Shown here in pieces: positions 9,354-18,490 of a stretch of DNA of 64,000 nucleotides. This DNA is from Shinella lacus (lineage in GTDB: Bacteria > Pseudomonadota > Alphaproteobacteria > Rhizobiales > Rhizobiaceae). The position numbers and the translations under genes were made by a program. Location of the stretch: positions 62,001 to 126,000 of the forward strand of contig NZ_WHSB02000003.1 in the NCBI RefSeq assembly GCF_010994755.1, written 5' to 3'. Each line of letters starts with the position of its first letter. Position 1 is the stretch's first letter. Under the pieces are notes generated by a model. It was given only the letters and a program-made list of their open reading frames with translations. It had not been told where the DNA came from and searched no databases.

Positions 9354-11804
9354 CTACGCCTTGACCCGCAGGCTTTTCGGGTCATAGGCCGGCGAAAGCC
9401 AGGCCGTGACCGCGAAGCGCTCGCCGGCCAACTCGACCTCGAAGCGGCCGCTGGTCAAAAAGTCCTTGTCGACGCCGGACGGATGTTCGATCAGGCCAAG
9501 CGCCACGGCGCGGCCGAGCGTGTGGCCATAGGCGGCCGAGCGCACTTCGCCGACCGGTTTGCCATCCCGCAGCACCAGCTCGCCACCCCACAGCATGGGC
9601 GATGGATCGTCGACCGTGAACTGCACGATGCGTCGCGTCGGGGTGCCATTGGCCTTGGCTTCCACAAGCGCCTTCCGGCCGATAAAGCCGCTCGGCTTGT
9701 CGAGCGAGACCGCGAAAGCAAGACCCGCCTCGTAAGGGTTGATATCCGGCGTCAATTCCCGGCTCCAGGCGCGAAAACCCTTTTCCAGCCGCAGTGCTTC
9801 CAGCGCGTAATAACCGCAATCCATAAGGCCGAAGTCACGACCCGCCTCCTGCAAGGCCTCGTAGACGCCGACGGCGAATTCCGTCGGCACGATCAGCTCC
9901 CAGCCGAGTTCCCCGACATAGGTCATCCGGTTGGCATAGGCTGTGGCATAGCCGATATCGATCTCGCGCACGGTCGCGAAGGGAAAGGCCTCGTTCGAGA
10001 GGTCCGCGGAGGTGAGGCGTCCGAGAATGTCGCGCGATCGCGGCCCCATCAGTGCCAGCACGGCATAGGCGGAGGTGACATCGGTCAGCGTGACATGGGC
10101 GTCGGCGGGAATGTTCTTGCGGATCCAGTCCGCATCATGCACCGCCTGCGCCGAGCCGGTGATGAGGAGAAAGCGGTCTGCCGCAAGGCGCAACACCGTC
10201 AGGTCGCTTTCATAGCCACCGCGCGCGTTCAAGAGGCCCGTATAGATCGACCGACCGATGGCGACGTCGATCTCGGCGGCGCAGATGCGGTTCAGCGCCG
10301 CGGCGGCATCGCGCCCCTGCACGAGGAGTTTTGCAAAGGAGGTCTGGTCGAAGAGGCCGGCGGCCTCGCGCGTCGCGGCCATCTCGCGCTTCACGACATC
10401 GTGCCAGTTCTGCCGGCCGAAGGCATAGTCCGTCACCGGCGTCTCGCCTTCGCCGGCAAACCAGTTGGCGCGTTCCCAGCCCATTTTCGAGCCGAAGCAG
10501 GCACCCTTTGCGGCAAGCCGGTCGTAGAGCGGCGAGCGGCGGAAGGGCCGCGCGGTGTCGAGCTCCCGGTTCGGCCAGGGCATGGCATAGTGCAGGCCGA
10601 GCGTTTCCTTGACGCGGTCGTGCAGCCAGCGCGGATTGTTGTTGAAGCCGGCAAAACGGCGGATATCGACCGGCCAGAGGTCCATGGTCGGCGCGCCGTT
10701 GACGATCCACTCCGCCAGTGCTCGGCCCGCGCCGCCGGCACTCGCGATGCCCATCGAGTTGAAGCCGGCGCCGACATAAAAGTTCTTCAGCTCCGGCGCC
10801 TCGCCGAGGATGAAGTTGTTGTCGGGGGTAAAGCTTTCGGGGCCGTTGTAGAACTTCTTCACCTCGGAGGTCGCGAGCTGCGGCACGCGTTCCAGCGCGC
10901 TCTGCATGAGGATCTCGAACTGGTCCCAATCATCCGGCAAGAGGGCGAATTCGAAATCGTCCGGAATGCCCGCCATGCCCCAGGGTTTGGCCTCCGGCTC
11001 GAAGCCGCCCATCACGAGGCCGCCGACCTCCTCCTTGAAATAGATGTAACCGTCCGGATCGCGCATGACCGGCAGGTCAGGATGCACGCCCTCGATCTTG
11101 CCGGTGACGATATACATGTGCTCGGCCGAATGCAGCGGCACCGAGACGCCGCACATCTGGCCGACCTTGCGCGCCCACTGGCCGGCGCAGTTGACGACGA
11201 TCTCGGCGGCGATCGCGCCGCGGTCGGTTTCCACGCCGGTGACGGCGCCGTTCCTGGTCGTGATGCTGGTCACCCGCACGCGTTCGAAGATGCGAGCGCC
11301 GCGGTTGCGCGCGCCCTTGGCGAGCGATTGCGTGAGGTCGGTGGGGTTCGCCTTGCCGTCGCCCGGCAGCCAGACGGCGCCCGCGAGATCGTCGATCGCC
11401 ATGACCGGCCAGAGGTCCTGCGCCTCCTTCGGCGAAATCACTTCGATGTCGACGCCCTGAGCGCGGGCCGAGGCGGCGGTGCGTTTCAGCACGGTCATGC
11501 GGTCGGCGGTGCGGGCCACGGAAACGGAGCCGCAATTCTTCCAGCCGGTGGCGAGGCCGGTTTCGGCCTCCAGCTCGCTATAGAGCTGCGTCGAATATTT
11601 GATGAGGCTCGTCATGTTGGCATGGCTGCGCAACTGGCCGACGAGACCGGCCGCGTGCCAGGTGGTGCCGCCGCTGAGCTGTCCCTGTTCGAGCAGCACG
11701 ACATCGCGCCAGCCGAGCTTGCTCAAGTGATAGGCGACCGAACAGCCGATGATGCCGCCGCCGATGATGACGACCTGTGCCTGTGTTGGAAAATCCTGTG
11801 CCAT
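9354..11804 (-). CDS. FAD-dependent dimethylglycine/sarcosine dehydrogenase-like protein with GcvT domain
   Basis: An 816-residue two-part oxidoreductase. The N-terminal DAO domain has the Rossmann motif VVIIGGGIIGCSVAYHLSK and TTWHAAG, where the histidine matches the covalent FAD attachment of dimethylglycine and sarcosine dehydrogenases. A middle FAO_M segment leads to a C-terminal GcvT aminomethyltransferase-like domain (from about residue 430) that passes the one-carbon unit to tetrahydrofolate. The start is set at 11804, behind GGGAGG; the longer form adds eleven unlikely residues. The neighbouring GbdR-like and DeoR-type regulators fit N-methylated amine catabolism. Whether the substrate is dimethylglycine, sarcosine or another N-methyl amine is open. 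Confidence 0.88.
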   Translation of the reverse strand: MAQDFPTQAQVVIIGGGIIGCSVAYHLSKLGWRDVVLLEQGQLSGGTTWHAAGLVGQLRSHANMTSLIKYSTQLYSELEAETGLATGWKNCGSVSVARTADRMTVLKRTAASARAQGVDIEVISPKEAQDLWPVMAIDDLAGAVWLPGDGKANPTDLTQSLAKGARNRGARIFERVRVTSITTRNGAVTGVETDRGAIAAEIVVNCAGQWARKVGQMCGVSVPLHSAEHMYIVTGKIEGVHPDLPVMRDPDGYIYFKEEVGGLVMGGFEPEAKPWGMAGIPDDFEFALLPDDWDQFEILMQSALERVPQLATSEVKKFYNGPESFTPDNNFILGEAPELKNFYVGAGFNSMGIASAGGAGRALAEWIVNGAPTMDLWPVDIRRFAGFNNNPRWLHDRVKETLGLHYAMPWPNRELDTARPFRRSPLYDRLAAKGACFGSKMGWERANWFAGEGETPVTDYAFGRQNWHDVVKREMAATREAAGLFDQTSFAKLLVQGRDAAAALNRICAAEIDVAIGRSIYTGLLNARGGYESDLTVLRLAADRFLLITGSAQAVHDADWIRKNIPADAHVTLTDVTSAYAVLALMGPRSRDILGRLTSADLSNEAFPFATVREIDIGYATAYANRMTYVGELGWELIVPTEFAVGVYEALQEAGRDFGLMDCGYYALEALRLEKGFRAWSRELTPDINPYEAGLAFAVSLDKPSGFIGRKALVEAKANGTPTRRIVQFTVDDPSPMLWGGELVLRDGKPVGEVRSAAYGHTLGRAVALGLIEHPSGVDKDFLTSGRFEVELAGERFAVTAWLSPAYDPKSLRVKA

Positions 11805-11834
11805 GTGACGACCTCCCGGAACCATGGAAGGCCG

Positions 11835-11887
11835 CACTGTAACAAGGTGCCGGCAGATAACAAGACAAAAAGTTACAAAAGATTACA
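11835..11887 (-). promoter_or_regulatory. TGTAA repeat cluster upstream of the flavoprotein gene
   Basis: Read on the minus strand, TGTAA occurs at the start of TGTAATCTTT and again in TGTAACTTTT (tandem units at 11877-11887 and 11868-11877, about one helical turn apart). A third TGTAAC-related copy (as GTTACAG) lies near 11838. The cluster sits in the 88-bp gap between the DeoR-type gene and the oxidoreductase. DeoR-family repressors often bind such repeats, so this is a candidate operator. Confidence 0.45.
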
Positions 11888-11892
11888 TTATC

Positions 11893-12675
11893 TCACGTCG
11901 AGACGATCAGGCTCGGCCCTTTCCGCTCCAGCGCCTCGCAGATCGCCTCCGGTGGACGGCGGTCGACGATGACCCCGGCGGCCAGTTCGAAACGCGGAAT
12001 ACGCAGCGGTGTCAGGCGGCCGAACTTGGAACTGTCGAGTACGAAATAGGCTTTTCCCGCCAGTGCTGCCATGCGCGAGCGCTGCTCGGCGCCGCTGCGG
12101 GTAAAATCCGTCACCTCGCCGTCCGGCGACAGGCCGCCGCCGCCGAGGAAGGCGACATCCACCCGGAAATGGCTGATCGCCTCCAGCGCATCAATGCCGA
12201 CGGCGGCCTCCTCCACCGGGTCGATCTCGCCGCCGAGCATGTGCACGCGCACCAGCGGCTGGCGGCACATCAGCAGCGCGATGGACAGCGACGTGGTGCA
12301 GATTGTCAGGTTCTTGCGCTCGATCAGCGCCTGCGCGACGGCGAGCGTCGTCGTGCCGGAATCGAGGAAGACCACCATGCCGTCGCGCACCAGATCCGCA
12401 GCCGTGCGGCCGATTGCGGCCTTGGCCCCGGCATTCTCTTCGCGCCGTTCCGTGAACGCCGCCTCGGTCGGTTCGAACAACGTGGCGCCGCCGTGCACGA
12501 GATCGAGCTGGCCGCGGTCCGCCAGGTGTTTGAGGTCGCGGCGGATCGTCTGCCGCGACACGTCGAAGAAGTCGGCGAGCGCAGTGATGCTCACCGTTCC
12601 ATCCGCAGCGAGGCGGCGAAGAATCTCGCCATGGCGGCGGGGCGCGAGGGCGCGGGTGTTTTGAGACTCTGACAT
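11893..12675 (-). CDS. DeoR/GlpR-family transcriptional repressor
   Basis: A 260-residue regulator with an N-terminal DeoR-type helix-turn-helix (ALADFFDVSRQTIRRDLKHLADRG) and a C-terminal DeoRC sugar-phosphate-like sensor domain with the VFLDSGTTTLAVAQAL motif. It lies upstream of the flavoprotein gene on the same strand and divergent from the GbdR-like gene. The start at 12675 has a weak AGGA box; a start at 12693 has no ribosome site. The effector is unknown. Confidence 0.9.
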   Translation of the reverse strand: MSESQNTRALAPRRHGEILRRLAADGTVSITALADFFDVSRQTIRRDLKHLADRGQLDLVHGGATLFEPTEAAFTERREENAGAKAAIGRTAADLVRDGMVVFLDSGTTTLAVAQALIERKNLTICTTSLSIALLMCRQPLVRVHMLGGEIDPVEEAAVGIDALEAISHFRVDVAFLGGGGLSPDGEVTDFTRSGAEQRSRMAALAGKAYFVLDSSKFGRLTPLRIPRFELAAGVIVDRRPPEAICEALERKGPSLIVST

Positions 12676-12802
12676 GGTCCTATCTGCGATCATTTTTGTC
12701 GCTTTGACAAGCAGGGCGGGAAAATCCTCGATTTGTGGCGGTTTGACGCCTTTGCAGCGCAGGAAATTCGGCCGAAAGCGCCCTCTCCACGTCCAAATAT
12801 GT

Positions 12803-12826
12803 TGCAAAATGTAATTATTATTTGCA
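12803..12826. promoter_or_regulatory. Inverted repeat TGCAAA/TTTGCA in divergent control region
   Basis: TGCAAA (12803-12808) and TTTGCA (12821-12826) form a perfect 6-bp inverted repeat around an AT-rich centre, within the most AT-rich part of the 183-bp gap between the DeoR-type and GbdR-like genes. It may be an operator for either regulator. There is no functional evidence beyond symmetry and position. Confidence 0.4.
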
Positions 12827-12858
12827 TTATTCGCCCATACCGCATTGGGAGGAAAACG

Positions 12859-13875
12859 ATGCAACAGGCATGTGCACAGACCGGCAGCTTCACCTTCTAT
12901 CTGCTCGATGGTTATGCGCTGCATGCCTTTTCCGCGGCGACCGAGGCGCTGCGCCTAGCCAATGAAGCGGCCGGCCGGGTGGTCTATGACTGGCGGATCG
13001 TGACGGGGGATGGCGGGCCGGTCCAATCGTGCTGCGGCTCGCGCCTTGCGGCCGATGGTTCGCTCGCCGAGGCGCGCGACCGGCTGCACCAGGCCGGGCA
13101 TCCGCGCGTCGTCATCTGCGGCGGACGCGCCGTGCCGCCGTCCGACCGGGCGCTTGAAGGCTGGCTGCGGCTTTGCCGGCGCTGCCGCGTTCCGCTCGCA
13201 GGCATTGCTGGCGGGCTTTACAGCCTCGCGCGGGCCGGCGTGCTCGATGGGCGCCGTTCGGCCGTGCACTGGGAGCATTTCCCGGACTTTTCGGAACGGT
13301 TTACAGCGGTCGATGCCCGCCAGACGGCGTTCGAGATCGACGGCGATCTTTTTACCTGTGCCGGCGGCAATGCGCCGTTCGACATGATGCTCGGTATCGT
13401 CGAGGCCGATTTGGGGCAGGATATCGCCAACCGCATCTGTGAGATGGCACTTTGCGAGCGCGTGCGGCCGGCCGGTGAGCGCCAGCGCCTGCCGCTTCAG
13501 GCGCGCCTCGGCATCGACAATGCGGTGTTGATCGCGGTCATCGAGCAGATGGAGGCCAACCTATCCGAGCCGCTGAAGCTCGCCGACATCTCGCCGGCAA
13601 CCGGTCTCTCCCGGCGCAAGATGGAGCGCCTGTTCCGCCGTGAAATGGGGCGGTCGCCGGCGCGCTACTATCTCGACATGCGTCTGGAACGGGCGCACCT
13701 GCTGCTGCAGAACTCGTCGCTGCCCGTCATCGAGATCGCCATGGCCTGCGGCTTTTCCACCGCCTCGCACTTCTCGCGGACCTACCGGGAGCATTATGGC
13801 TGCACGCCGCAGCAGACGCGGATGGCGGAAACGGAACGGCGCCGGCTCGACCGGCCGGAGCGACGCGTTGCCTGA
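12859..13875 (+). CDS. GlxA/GbdR-like AraC-family transcriptional regulator
   Basis: A 338-residue regulator with an N-terminal DJ-1/PfpI-type (GATase1-like) domain, residues about 10-190, and a C-terminal AraC helix-turn-helix pair, residues about 230-325 (LADISPATGLSRRKMERLFRREMGRSP and IEIAMACGFSTASHFSRTYREHYG). This architecture is shared with GbdR and CdhR, which control glycine betaine, dimethylglycine and carnitine catabolism in Pseudomonas. The ATG at 12859 follows GGGAGG. The nearby dimethylglycine-dehydrogenase-like gene makes a GbdR-like role plausible but unproven. Confidence 0.88.
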   Translation: MQQACAQTGSFTFYLLDGYALHAFSAATEALRLANEAAGRVVYDWRIVTGDGGPVQSCCGSRLAADGSLAEARDRLHQAGHPRVVICGGRAVPPSDRALEGWLRLCRRCRVPLAGIAGGLYSLARAGVLDGRRSAVHWEHFPDFSERFTAVDARQTAFEIDGDLFTCAGGNAPFDMMLGIVEADLGQDIANRICEMALCERVRPAGERQRLPLQARLGIDNAVLIAVIEQMEANLSEPLKLADISPATGLSRRKMERLFRREMGRSPARYYLDMRLERAHLLLQNSSLPVIEIAMACGFSTASHFSRTYREHYGCTPQQTRMAETERRRLDRPERRVA

Positions 13876-13885
13876 AAGGGAAGGT

Positions 13886-14010
13886 GCCGGGTGCTCCAGA
13901 GCATTTCCAGCCGAAGCGGCATCGCTTGGGCGTCGGATAATGCGGCAAAAACAAAAACCTAGAGCATTTCCGGTGAACCGAAGTTCACCGGAAATGCTCT
14001 AGCACCCGGC
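13886..14010. repeat. RIME-like rhizobial intergenic mosaic element with nested palindromes
   Basis: The outer arms GCCGGGTGCT (13886-13895) and AGCACCCGGC (14001-14010) are perfectly complementary. Inside, AGAGCATTTCC occurs at 13898-13908 and again at 13961-13971. A perfect 18-bp inverted repeat (13961-13978 and 13983-14000, beginning AGAGCATTTCCGGTGAAC) closes on a 4-base loop that reads TTCG on the minus strand. AGAGCATTTCC-type palindromes are the core of the abundant rhizobial RIME family. It lies between convergent genes and could also act as a transcription end. Confidence 0.75.
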
Positions 14011-14022
14011 ATGGGCCGTGTG

Positions 14023-16035
14023 CTATCGCCAGGCCTGGGTGCGGGCCAGCAGGCCGCGCGCGATCAGCGCGTGGATCAGCTTGGCGGCGACATTCGTGTA
14101 GAAGATCATCATGCCCATGGCCGCTGCCGGGGCGATATCGCCGGCATCGTCCATGTTGAGCACGGCGACGGAAGCGAGCTTCGTATCCGTGGCGTAGAGG
14201 AAGACAACCGCCGAGACCGTCGTCATCGCATTGACAAAGAGATAGATCGCGATGTTGAGGATCGCCGGCAGGCAGACCGGCACGGTGACCCGGAAGAACA
14301 GCCGGTGGAACGGCTGCTTGAGGGAGGCCGCCACGGATTCGAATTCCGGGTCCATCTGTTTCAGCGCTGTCAGCGCCGTCAGGTGCGCGACGGTGTAGAA
14401 GTGCGTCACCGTCGAGACGACGAGGATCGTCATCGTGCCGTAGATGGCGTTGAGCGGATTGGCCGGATTGTTGAAGAAGAAGATATAGGCAAGGCCCAGC
14501 ACCATGCCCGGCACGGCCATCGGCATCATCGCGAGAAAATGGAAGATGCCGCGGCCGAGGCGGAAACCATCCGCCTTTTCCACCATATAGGCGCCGGCGA
14601 AGACGACGAGCGAGCCGAACAGCGCCGTCAGGAGGGCGAGTTGGATCGAATTGCCATAGGCCGCCCAGCCGCCGCCATCCATCAGGTCGAAGGCGAAATT
14701 CTTTGTCGTCAGCGTCAGGTCGTAGGGCCAGAATTTCACCAGCGCCGCGATCTGGCACATGGCGATCATGCCGAGGATGAACAGGCTGACGAGGCAGGCG
14801 AAGGCAAAGCAGATCGCGTCCAGCCGGGCGTTGGGCTTCGGCGAATAGGGCACGGCGCGTGCGGAGAGCAACGCCACCTGGCGCTTCTGCATGCGCCGGT
14901 CGACGGCGAAGGCGAGGATGGCCGGCACCAGAAGGATGACGGAGACGACCGCGCCCATTTCGAAATTCTGCTGGCCGATCACCTGCTTGTAGATGTCGAC
15001 GGCGAGCATGCCATATTGCCCTCCGATTACCTTGGGCAGGCCGAAATCGGTGATGACCAGCGTGAAGACGACGAAGGCGGCCGAGACGAGGCCGTAGCGC
15101 GCGCCCGGCACCGTGACGGTGGTGAATGTGCGCCATTTGCTGGCCTTCAGCGAGGCCGCCGCTTCGTAATGCCGTGCATCGGCGACGGAGAGCGCGGTCA
15201 GGATGATCAGGAAGGCGTGCGGCAGGGTGAAGAAGACCGAGCCGATGACGATGCCGATCGGACCATAGATGGAGTAGCCCATCAGCCAGTCCTTGAAGAC
15301 ACCCTGGTTGCCGAAGAGGTAGACGAGAGCGATGCCGGGCAGCAGCGATGGCACGAGGATCGGGATCGTCAGGATGCCGCGAAACAGGCCCTTCAGCGGC
15401 ATGCAGCTTCGCGTCAGCCCATAGGCGAGCGCGAAGGCGATGGAGATCGTCACCACCGTGCTGATCGCCGCCATCAGCACCGAATTGTAGATGGAACGGG
15501 CAAGGGCCGGCGTCGAAAAATAGGTCTTGAAGTTTTCCAGGCCGAGGCTGCTTGCCGGTCGCAGAACGACGCGCCGGAACGTGCCGGAATCGTATTCCCG
15601 CCATTCCGTGCCCTTTTCCAGCGTCGAGCCCGCGAGGAAAGCCGTGTCGGCGCTCGTGCCGCGGATGCGGTATTGGACGGGGCTGCGGAAGCTGAAGTCC
15701 GGGAAGAATTTCGTGGCGGCAAGCCGGCCGTCGGAACTGCTGTCGAGCTCCTCATCCGTGATGGCGCCGAGCTGTTGGTTGAGCGCCTCCGCGGTGACGA
15801 CCGGACCCCAGTTGGCGCCCGTCTCGTCGCTCACCTGGAATTCGAAGGCGGCGAGGTCGAAGCGGTAGGTCGATAGCGATTTCGACAGCATGACGGCGAG
15901 CGGCGCGCCAAGTGCGATGATCAGGTAGAGTCCGATGACGGCCATGAAGCCGAGCTTGATGCGGTCGTCGCGCGAGGATTCCTGCCGGACGCGCTTGCCG
16001 GGCGGGGCGAAGTCGAGTGCAAGCGTCATCGTCAT
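14023..16035 (-). CDS. 2-aminoethylphosphonate ABC transporter permease (double-domain, PhnU-like)
   Basis: A 670-residue permease containing two BPD_transp_1 domains in one chain, each with about six membrane segments, like iron FbpB-type and the second AEP-type (PhnU2) permeases. Both EAA loops are visible (HYEAAASLKASKWRTFTTVTVPGA and FESVAASLKQPFHRLFFRVTVPV). A soluble insert of about 130 residues follows the first helix. It overlaps the ATPase gene by four bases and is the last gene of the phnS-phnT-phnU-like operon next to the AEP catabolic genes. Confidence 0.85.
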   Translation of the reverse strand: MTMTLALDFAPPGKRVRQESSRDDRIKLGFMAVIGLYLIIALGAPLAVMLSKSLSTYRFDLAAFEFQVSDETGANWGPVVTAEALNQQLGAITDEELDSSSDGRLAATKFFPDFSFRSPVQYRIRGTSADTAFLAGSTLEKGTEWREYDSGTFRRVVLRPASSLGLENFKTYFSTPALARSIYNSVLMAAISTVVTISIAFALAYGLTRSCMPLKGLFRGILTIPILVPSLLPGIALVYLFGNQGVFKDWLMGYSIYGPIGIVIGSVFFTLPHAFLIILTALSVADARHYEAAASLKASKWRTFTTVTVPGARYGLVSAAFVVFTLVITDFGLPKVIGGQYGMLAVDIYKQVIGQQNFEMGAVVSVILLVPAILAFAVDRRMQKRQVALLSARAVPYSPKPNARLDAICFAFACLVSLFILGMIAMCQIAALVKFWPYDLTLTTKNFAFDLMDGGGWAAYGNSIQLALLTALFGSLVVFAGAYMVEKADGFRLGRGIFHFLAMMPMAVPGMVLGLAYIFFFNNPANPLNAIYGTMTILVVSTVTHFYTVAHLTALTALKQMDPEFESVAASLKQPFHRLFFRVTVPVCLPAILNIAIYLFVNAMTTVSAVVFLYATDTKLASVAVLNMDDAGDIAPAAAMGMMIFYTNVAAKLIHALIARGLLARTQAWR

Positions 16036-17195
16036 GCCCCCCTCGGAAAGAGCAGCAGGCGGTCTTGCGGGATCTCCACCTGGATGACGCCGCCCGTCTC
16101 GATCTGCAGCCGGCGCACCGCGTTGACGGAGAAATCGGCGACGAGCGTGCGCTCGCCGAGCCGCGGGGCCGTCAGCCGCGTGCGCCAGAACATGCCGAGG
16201 AATTCCATCTCGCGCACTTCGGCATCGATGAGGTTCTGCGGCGTCGTCGGCCGGTCGATGGCGTTGACGGCATGCGCATAGGCGCCATGCGGAATGATAT
16301 CGACCGGGCGCACGACGGAGGTCGCGGTGTCGCCCGTCGCGAAATCCTCCGTCAGACAGCGGAAGGCCGAATGGCCGATCTCGACCTGGCCGTCAGGCAG
16401 CACTTTCGCGGGAAACTGGTTGGTCTCGCCGATGAAGTCCGCGACGAACAGGGTTTTCGGATGGCGGTAGATTTCGGTCGGCGAGCCGACCTGCTCGATG
16501 ACGCCGTGATTCATCACCACGATGCGATCCGCCATGGCGAGCGCTTCTTCCTGGTCGTGCGTCACCATGATCGTCGTGACGCCGAGCTTGCGTTGCAGCG
16601 ACTTGATCTCGTGGCGCAGGTGCACGCGCACCTTTGCATCAAGCGCCGATAGCGGCTCGTCGAGCAAAAGCAGGCCGGGGGAAATGGCGATGGCGCGGGC
16701 AAGCGCGATGCGCTGCTGCTGGCCGCCGGAAAGCTGGGCGGGATATTTTTTGCCATGCGCCGAAAGGCCGACCGTTTCCAGGAGTTCCGTGACGCGCGCG
16801 GTAATCTCCGCCCGGGAGCGGCCGGCGTTTTCCAGGCCGAAGGCGATGTTCTGTTCGATCGTCAGGTTGGGGAAGAGCGCATAGGACTGGAAGACGATGC
16901 CGTAATCGCGGCTGGAGGCCGGCAGGCTTGAAATGTTGCGGCCGCCCTGGAGAATTTTTCCGTGGGACTGGAGATCGAGGCCGGCGATGGCCCGGAGCAG
17001 GGTCGTCTTGCCGCAGCCGGAAGGGCCGAGGAAACAGACGAATTCGCCCTTGGCGATACTGAGGGAAATGTCGCGCAGCGCTACGAAATCGCCATAACTC
17101 TTCCAGAGATCGGTGATTTCGAGATAGGAAGCCGCCTCTCCGGGCGCGCGGTGAATGCTCGTGGGTGTCGGTTCGATCGACATGGCATGTCTCAT
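16032..17195 (-). CDS. 2-aminoethylphosphonate ABC transporter ATP-binding protein (PhnT-like)
   Basis: A 387-residue ATPase: Walker A GPSGCGKTT near residue 55, signature LSGGQQQR, Walker B LLLLDEPLSALD, H-loop VTHDQEEAL, and a C-terminal TOBE-like domain of about 120 residues. The start at 17195 is preceded by GGAG at normal spacing. It lies 80 bp downstream of the binding-protein gene and overlaps the permease. It energises uptake of AEP or a related phosphonate. Confidence 0.87.
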   Translation of the reverse strand: MRHAMSIEPTPTSIHRAPGEAASYLEITDLWKSYGDFVALRDISLSIAKGEFVCFLGPSGCGKTTLLRAIAGLDLQSHGKILQGGRNISSLPASSRDYGIVFQSYALFPNLTIEQNIAFGLENAGRSRAEITARVTELLETVGLSAHGKKYPAQLSGGQQQRIALARAIAISPGLLLLDEPLSALDAKVRVHLRHEIKSLQRKLGVTTIMVTHDQEEALAMADRIVVMNHGVIEQVGSPTEIYRHPKTLFVADFIGETNQFPAKVLPDGQVEIGHSAFRCLTEDFATGDTATSVVRPVDIIPHGAYAHAVNAIDRPTTPQNLIDAEVREMEFLGMFWRTRLTAPRLGERTLVADFSVNAVRRLQIETGGVIQVEIPQDRLLLFPRGA

Positions 17196-17275
17196 CTGCA
17201 AGCTCCGCTGGCTGTCAGGCACGTTTCGAGAATGCGAAGGGCGGAGCGATTGGCGCCCCGCCCGGCCGATCGATC

Positions 17276-18298
17276 TCAGCTCTTCGGTTCCGACTTGGCG
17301 TCGTAGCGCTTCTGCCATTCCTTCAGGATGGTGGCGCGGTTGTTCGCGGCCCATTCGAAGTCGTTTTCGATCATCTTGGAGGCGATGTCGGACGGCAGGT
17401 GTTCGACTGCCTTGGCGACGCCCGGATAGGCGACCACGGCGTAACCGACATTGTACATCTCGTTGGCTTCCTTGGTGACGGACCAGTCGACCAGGGTCTT
17501 TGCGGCCTCGAGGTTTGCCGTGCCGGCGATGATCGCCGTCGCCTCGGCTTCCCAGCCCGAGCCTTCGGAGGGGAAGATGATGTCGATCGGCGCGCCGGCG
17601 CTTTTCGCCTTGGCGCCGGGGAACTCGAAGGACACGCCGATCACCGCTTCGCCGGCGCCCGCCATCTTGCAGGGTTTCGAGCCGGAATGGGTATAGGCCG
17701 AGATGTTTTCGTGCAGCTTGTCCATGAAGGACCAGGCCTTCTCCTCGCCCCACATCTGCACCCAGCCCGAGACATCGAGGAAGCCGGTGCCGGAGGAGGC
17801 CGGGTTCGGCATGACGATATGGCCCTTGTATTCCGGTTTCGTCAGGTCTTCCCAGCTCGTCGGCGCCTTGAGGCCGAGCTTTTCGCCCTCCACGGTGTTG
17901 TAGCAGAGGGCCGCGACATAGGCGTCCATACCGACCCAGCTCGGCGGGTTGTCCTTGTCGACGAATTTCTTGTCGAGTGCCTCGACGCCCTTCGGCGCAT
18001 AGCCTTCCAGCATGCCCTCGGTCTTGAGGAGCAGCAGCGACGTCGCGGCCAGCCCCCAGACGACGTCGGCCTGCGGATTGTCCTTTTCGGCGAGCAGCTT
18101 TGCCGTCATGACGCCGGTGGAATCGCGCACCCAGTTGATCGTGATGTCGGGGTGGGCCTTCTCGAAGGTCGCCTTGTAGCGATCGAGATCGACGGCCTCG
18201 ACGGCGGTGTAGACGGTGAGTTCACTCTGGGCGAAGGCAATGGTCGGAAAGACGGCGGACATGGCGCCGGCAAGCAGAAAAAGCATGCGTCTGTTCAT
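17276..18298 (-). CDS. 2-aminoethylphosphonate periplasmic binding protein (PhnS-like)
   Basis: A 340-residue binding protein of the iron/AEP type (SBP_bac_6-like). A signal peptide ends near AFAQS at residue 24. Motifs such as VYTAVEAVDLDRYKATFEKAHP and ADVVWGLAATSLLLL fit the AEP-binding PhnS2 group. GAGGAG stands ahead of the ATG. A 28-bp element shared with the phnW promoter lies about 130 bp upstream, so the transport and catabolic operons are probably co-regulated. Confidence 0.85.
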   Translation of the reverse strand: MNRRMLFLLAGAMSAVFPTIAFAQSELTVYTAVEAVDLDRYKATFEKAHPDITINWVRDSTGVMTAKLLAEKDNPQADVVWGLAATSLLLLKTEGMLEGYAPKGVEALDKKFVDKDNPPSWVGMDAYVAALCYNTVEGEKLGLKAPTSWEDLTKPEYKGHIVMPNPASSGTGFLDVSGWVQMWGEEKAWSFMDKLHENISAYTHSGSKPCKMAGAGEAVIGVSFEFPGAKAKSAGAPIDIIFPSEGSGWEAEATAIIAGTANLEAAKTLVDWSVTKEANEMYNVGYAVVAYPGVAKAVEHLPSDIASKMIENDFEWAANNRATILKEWQKRYDAKSEPKS

Positions 18299-18430
18299 GA
18301 TTGAAAATCTCCTCTGAAGGCCTGGAAAAACCGGGGAAGCGCGGCGGGTGATCTAGCTGTCGCCCTTTGATGATCGGCTTCGAGAGGCATTCTGCGCAGG
18401 GGTTTTCGGTAAGTAAAATTTATTATTCTT

Positions 18431-18458
18431 ATCGTTCGGAAGGTAGAATCTATAGGTT
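18431..18458 (-). promoter_or_regulatory. Shared AEP regulatory element, copy 1 (upstream of phnS-like gene)
   Basis: On the plus strand it starts with ATCGTTC and ends with TATAGGTT, separated by 13 bases. It matches 19 of 28 positions of the element at 22562-22589 with identical length and orientation relative to the minus-strand genes. It is a candidate binding site for the LysR regulator at 22700-23575. Confidence 0.65.
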
Positions 18459-18490
18459 ACGGGCCGCGAAAACGGTCCTTTTCGGCAACG

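Noticed and set aside
9483-11972. An 829-codon open frame on the plus strand
   Set aside because: It is the antisense shadow of the dimethylglycine-dehydrogenase-like gene; high GC gives long false frames, and the translation has no family features.
14011-15876. A 621-codon plus-strand frame
   Set aside because: Shadow of the phnU-like permease; composition is biased to D, E, R, H and Q without domains.
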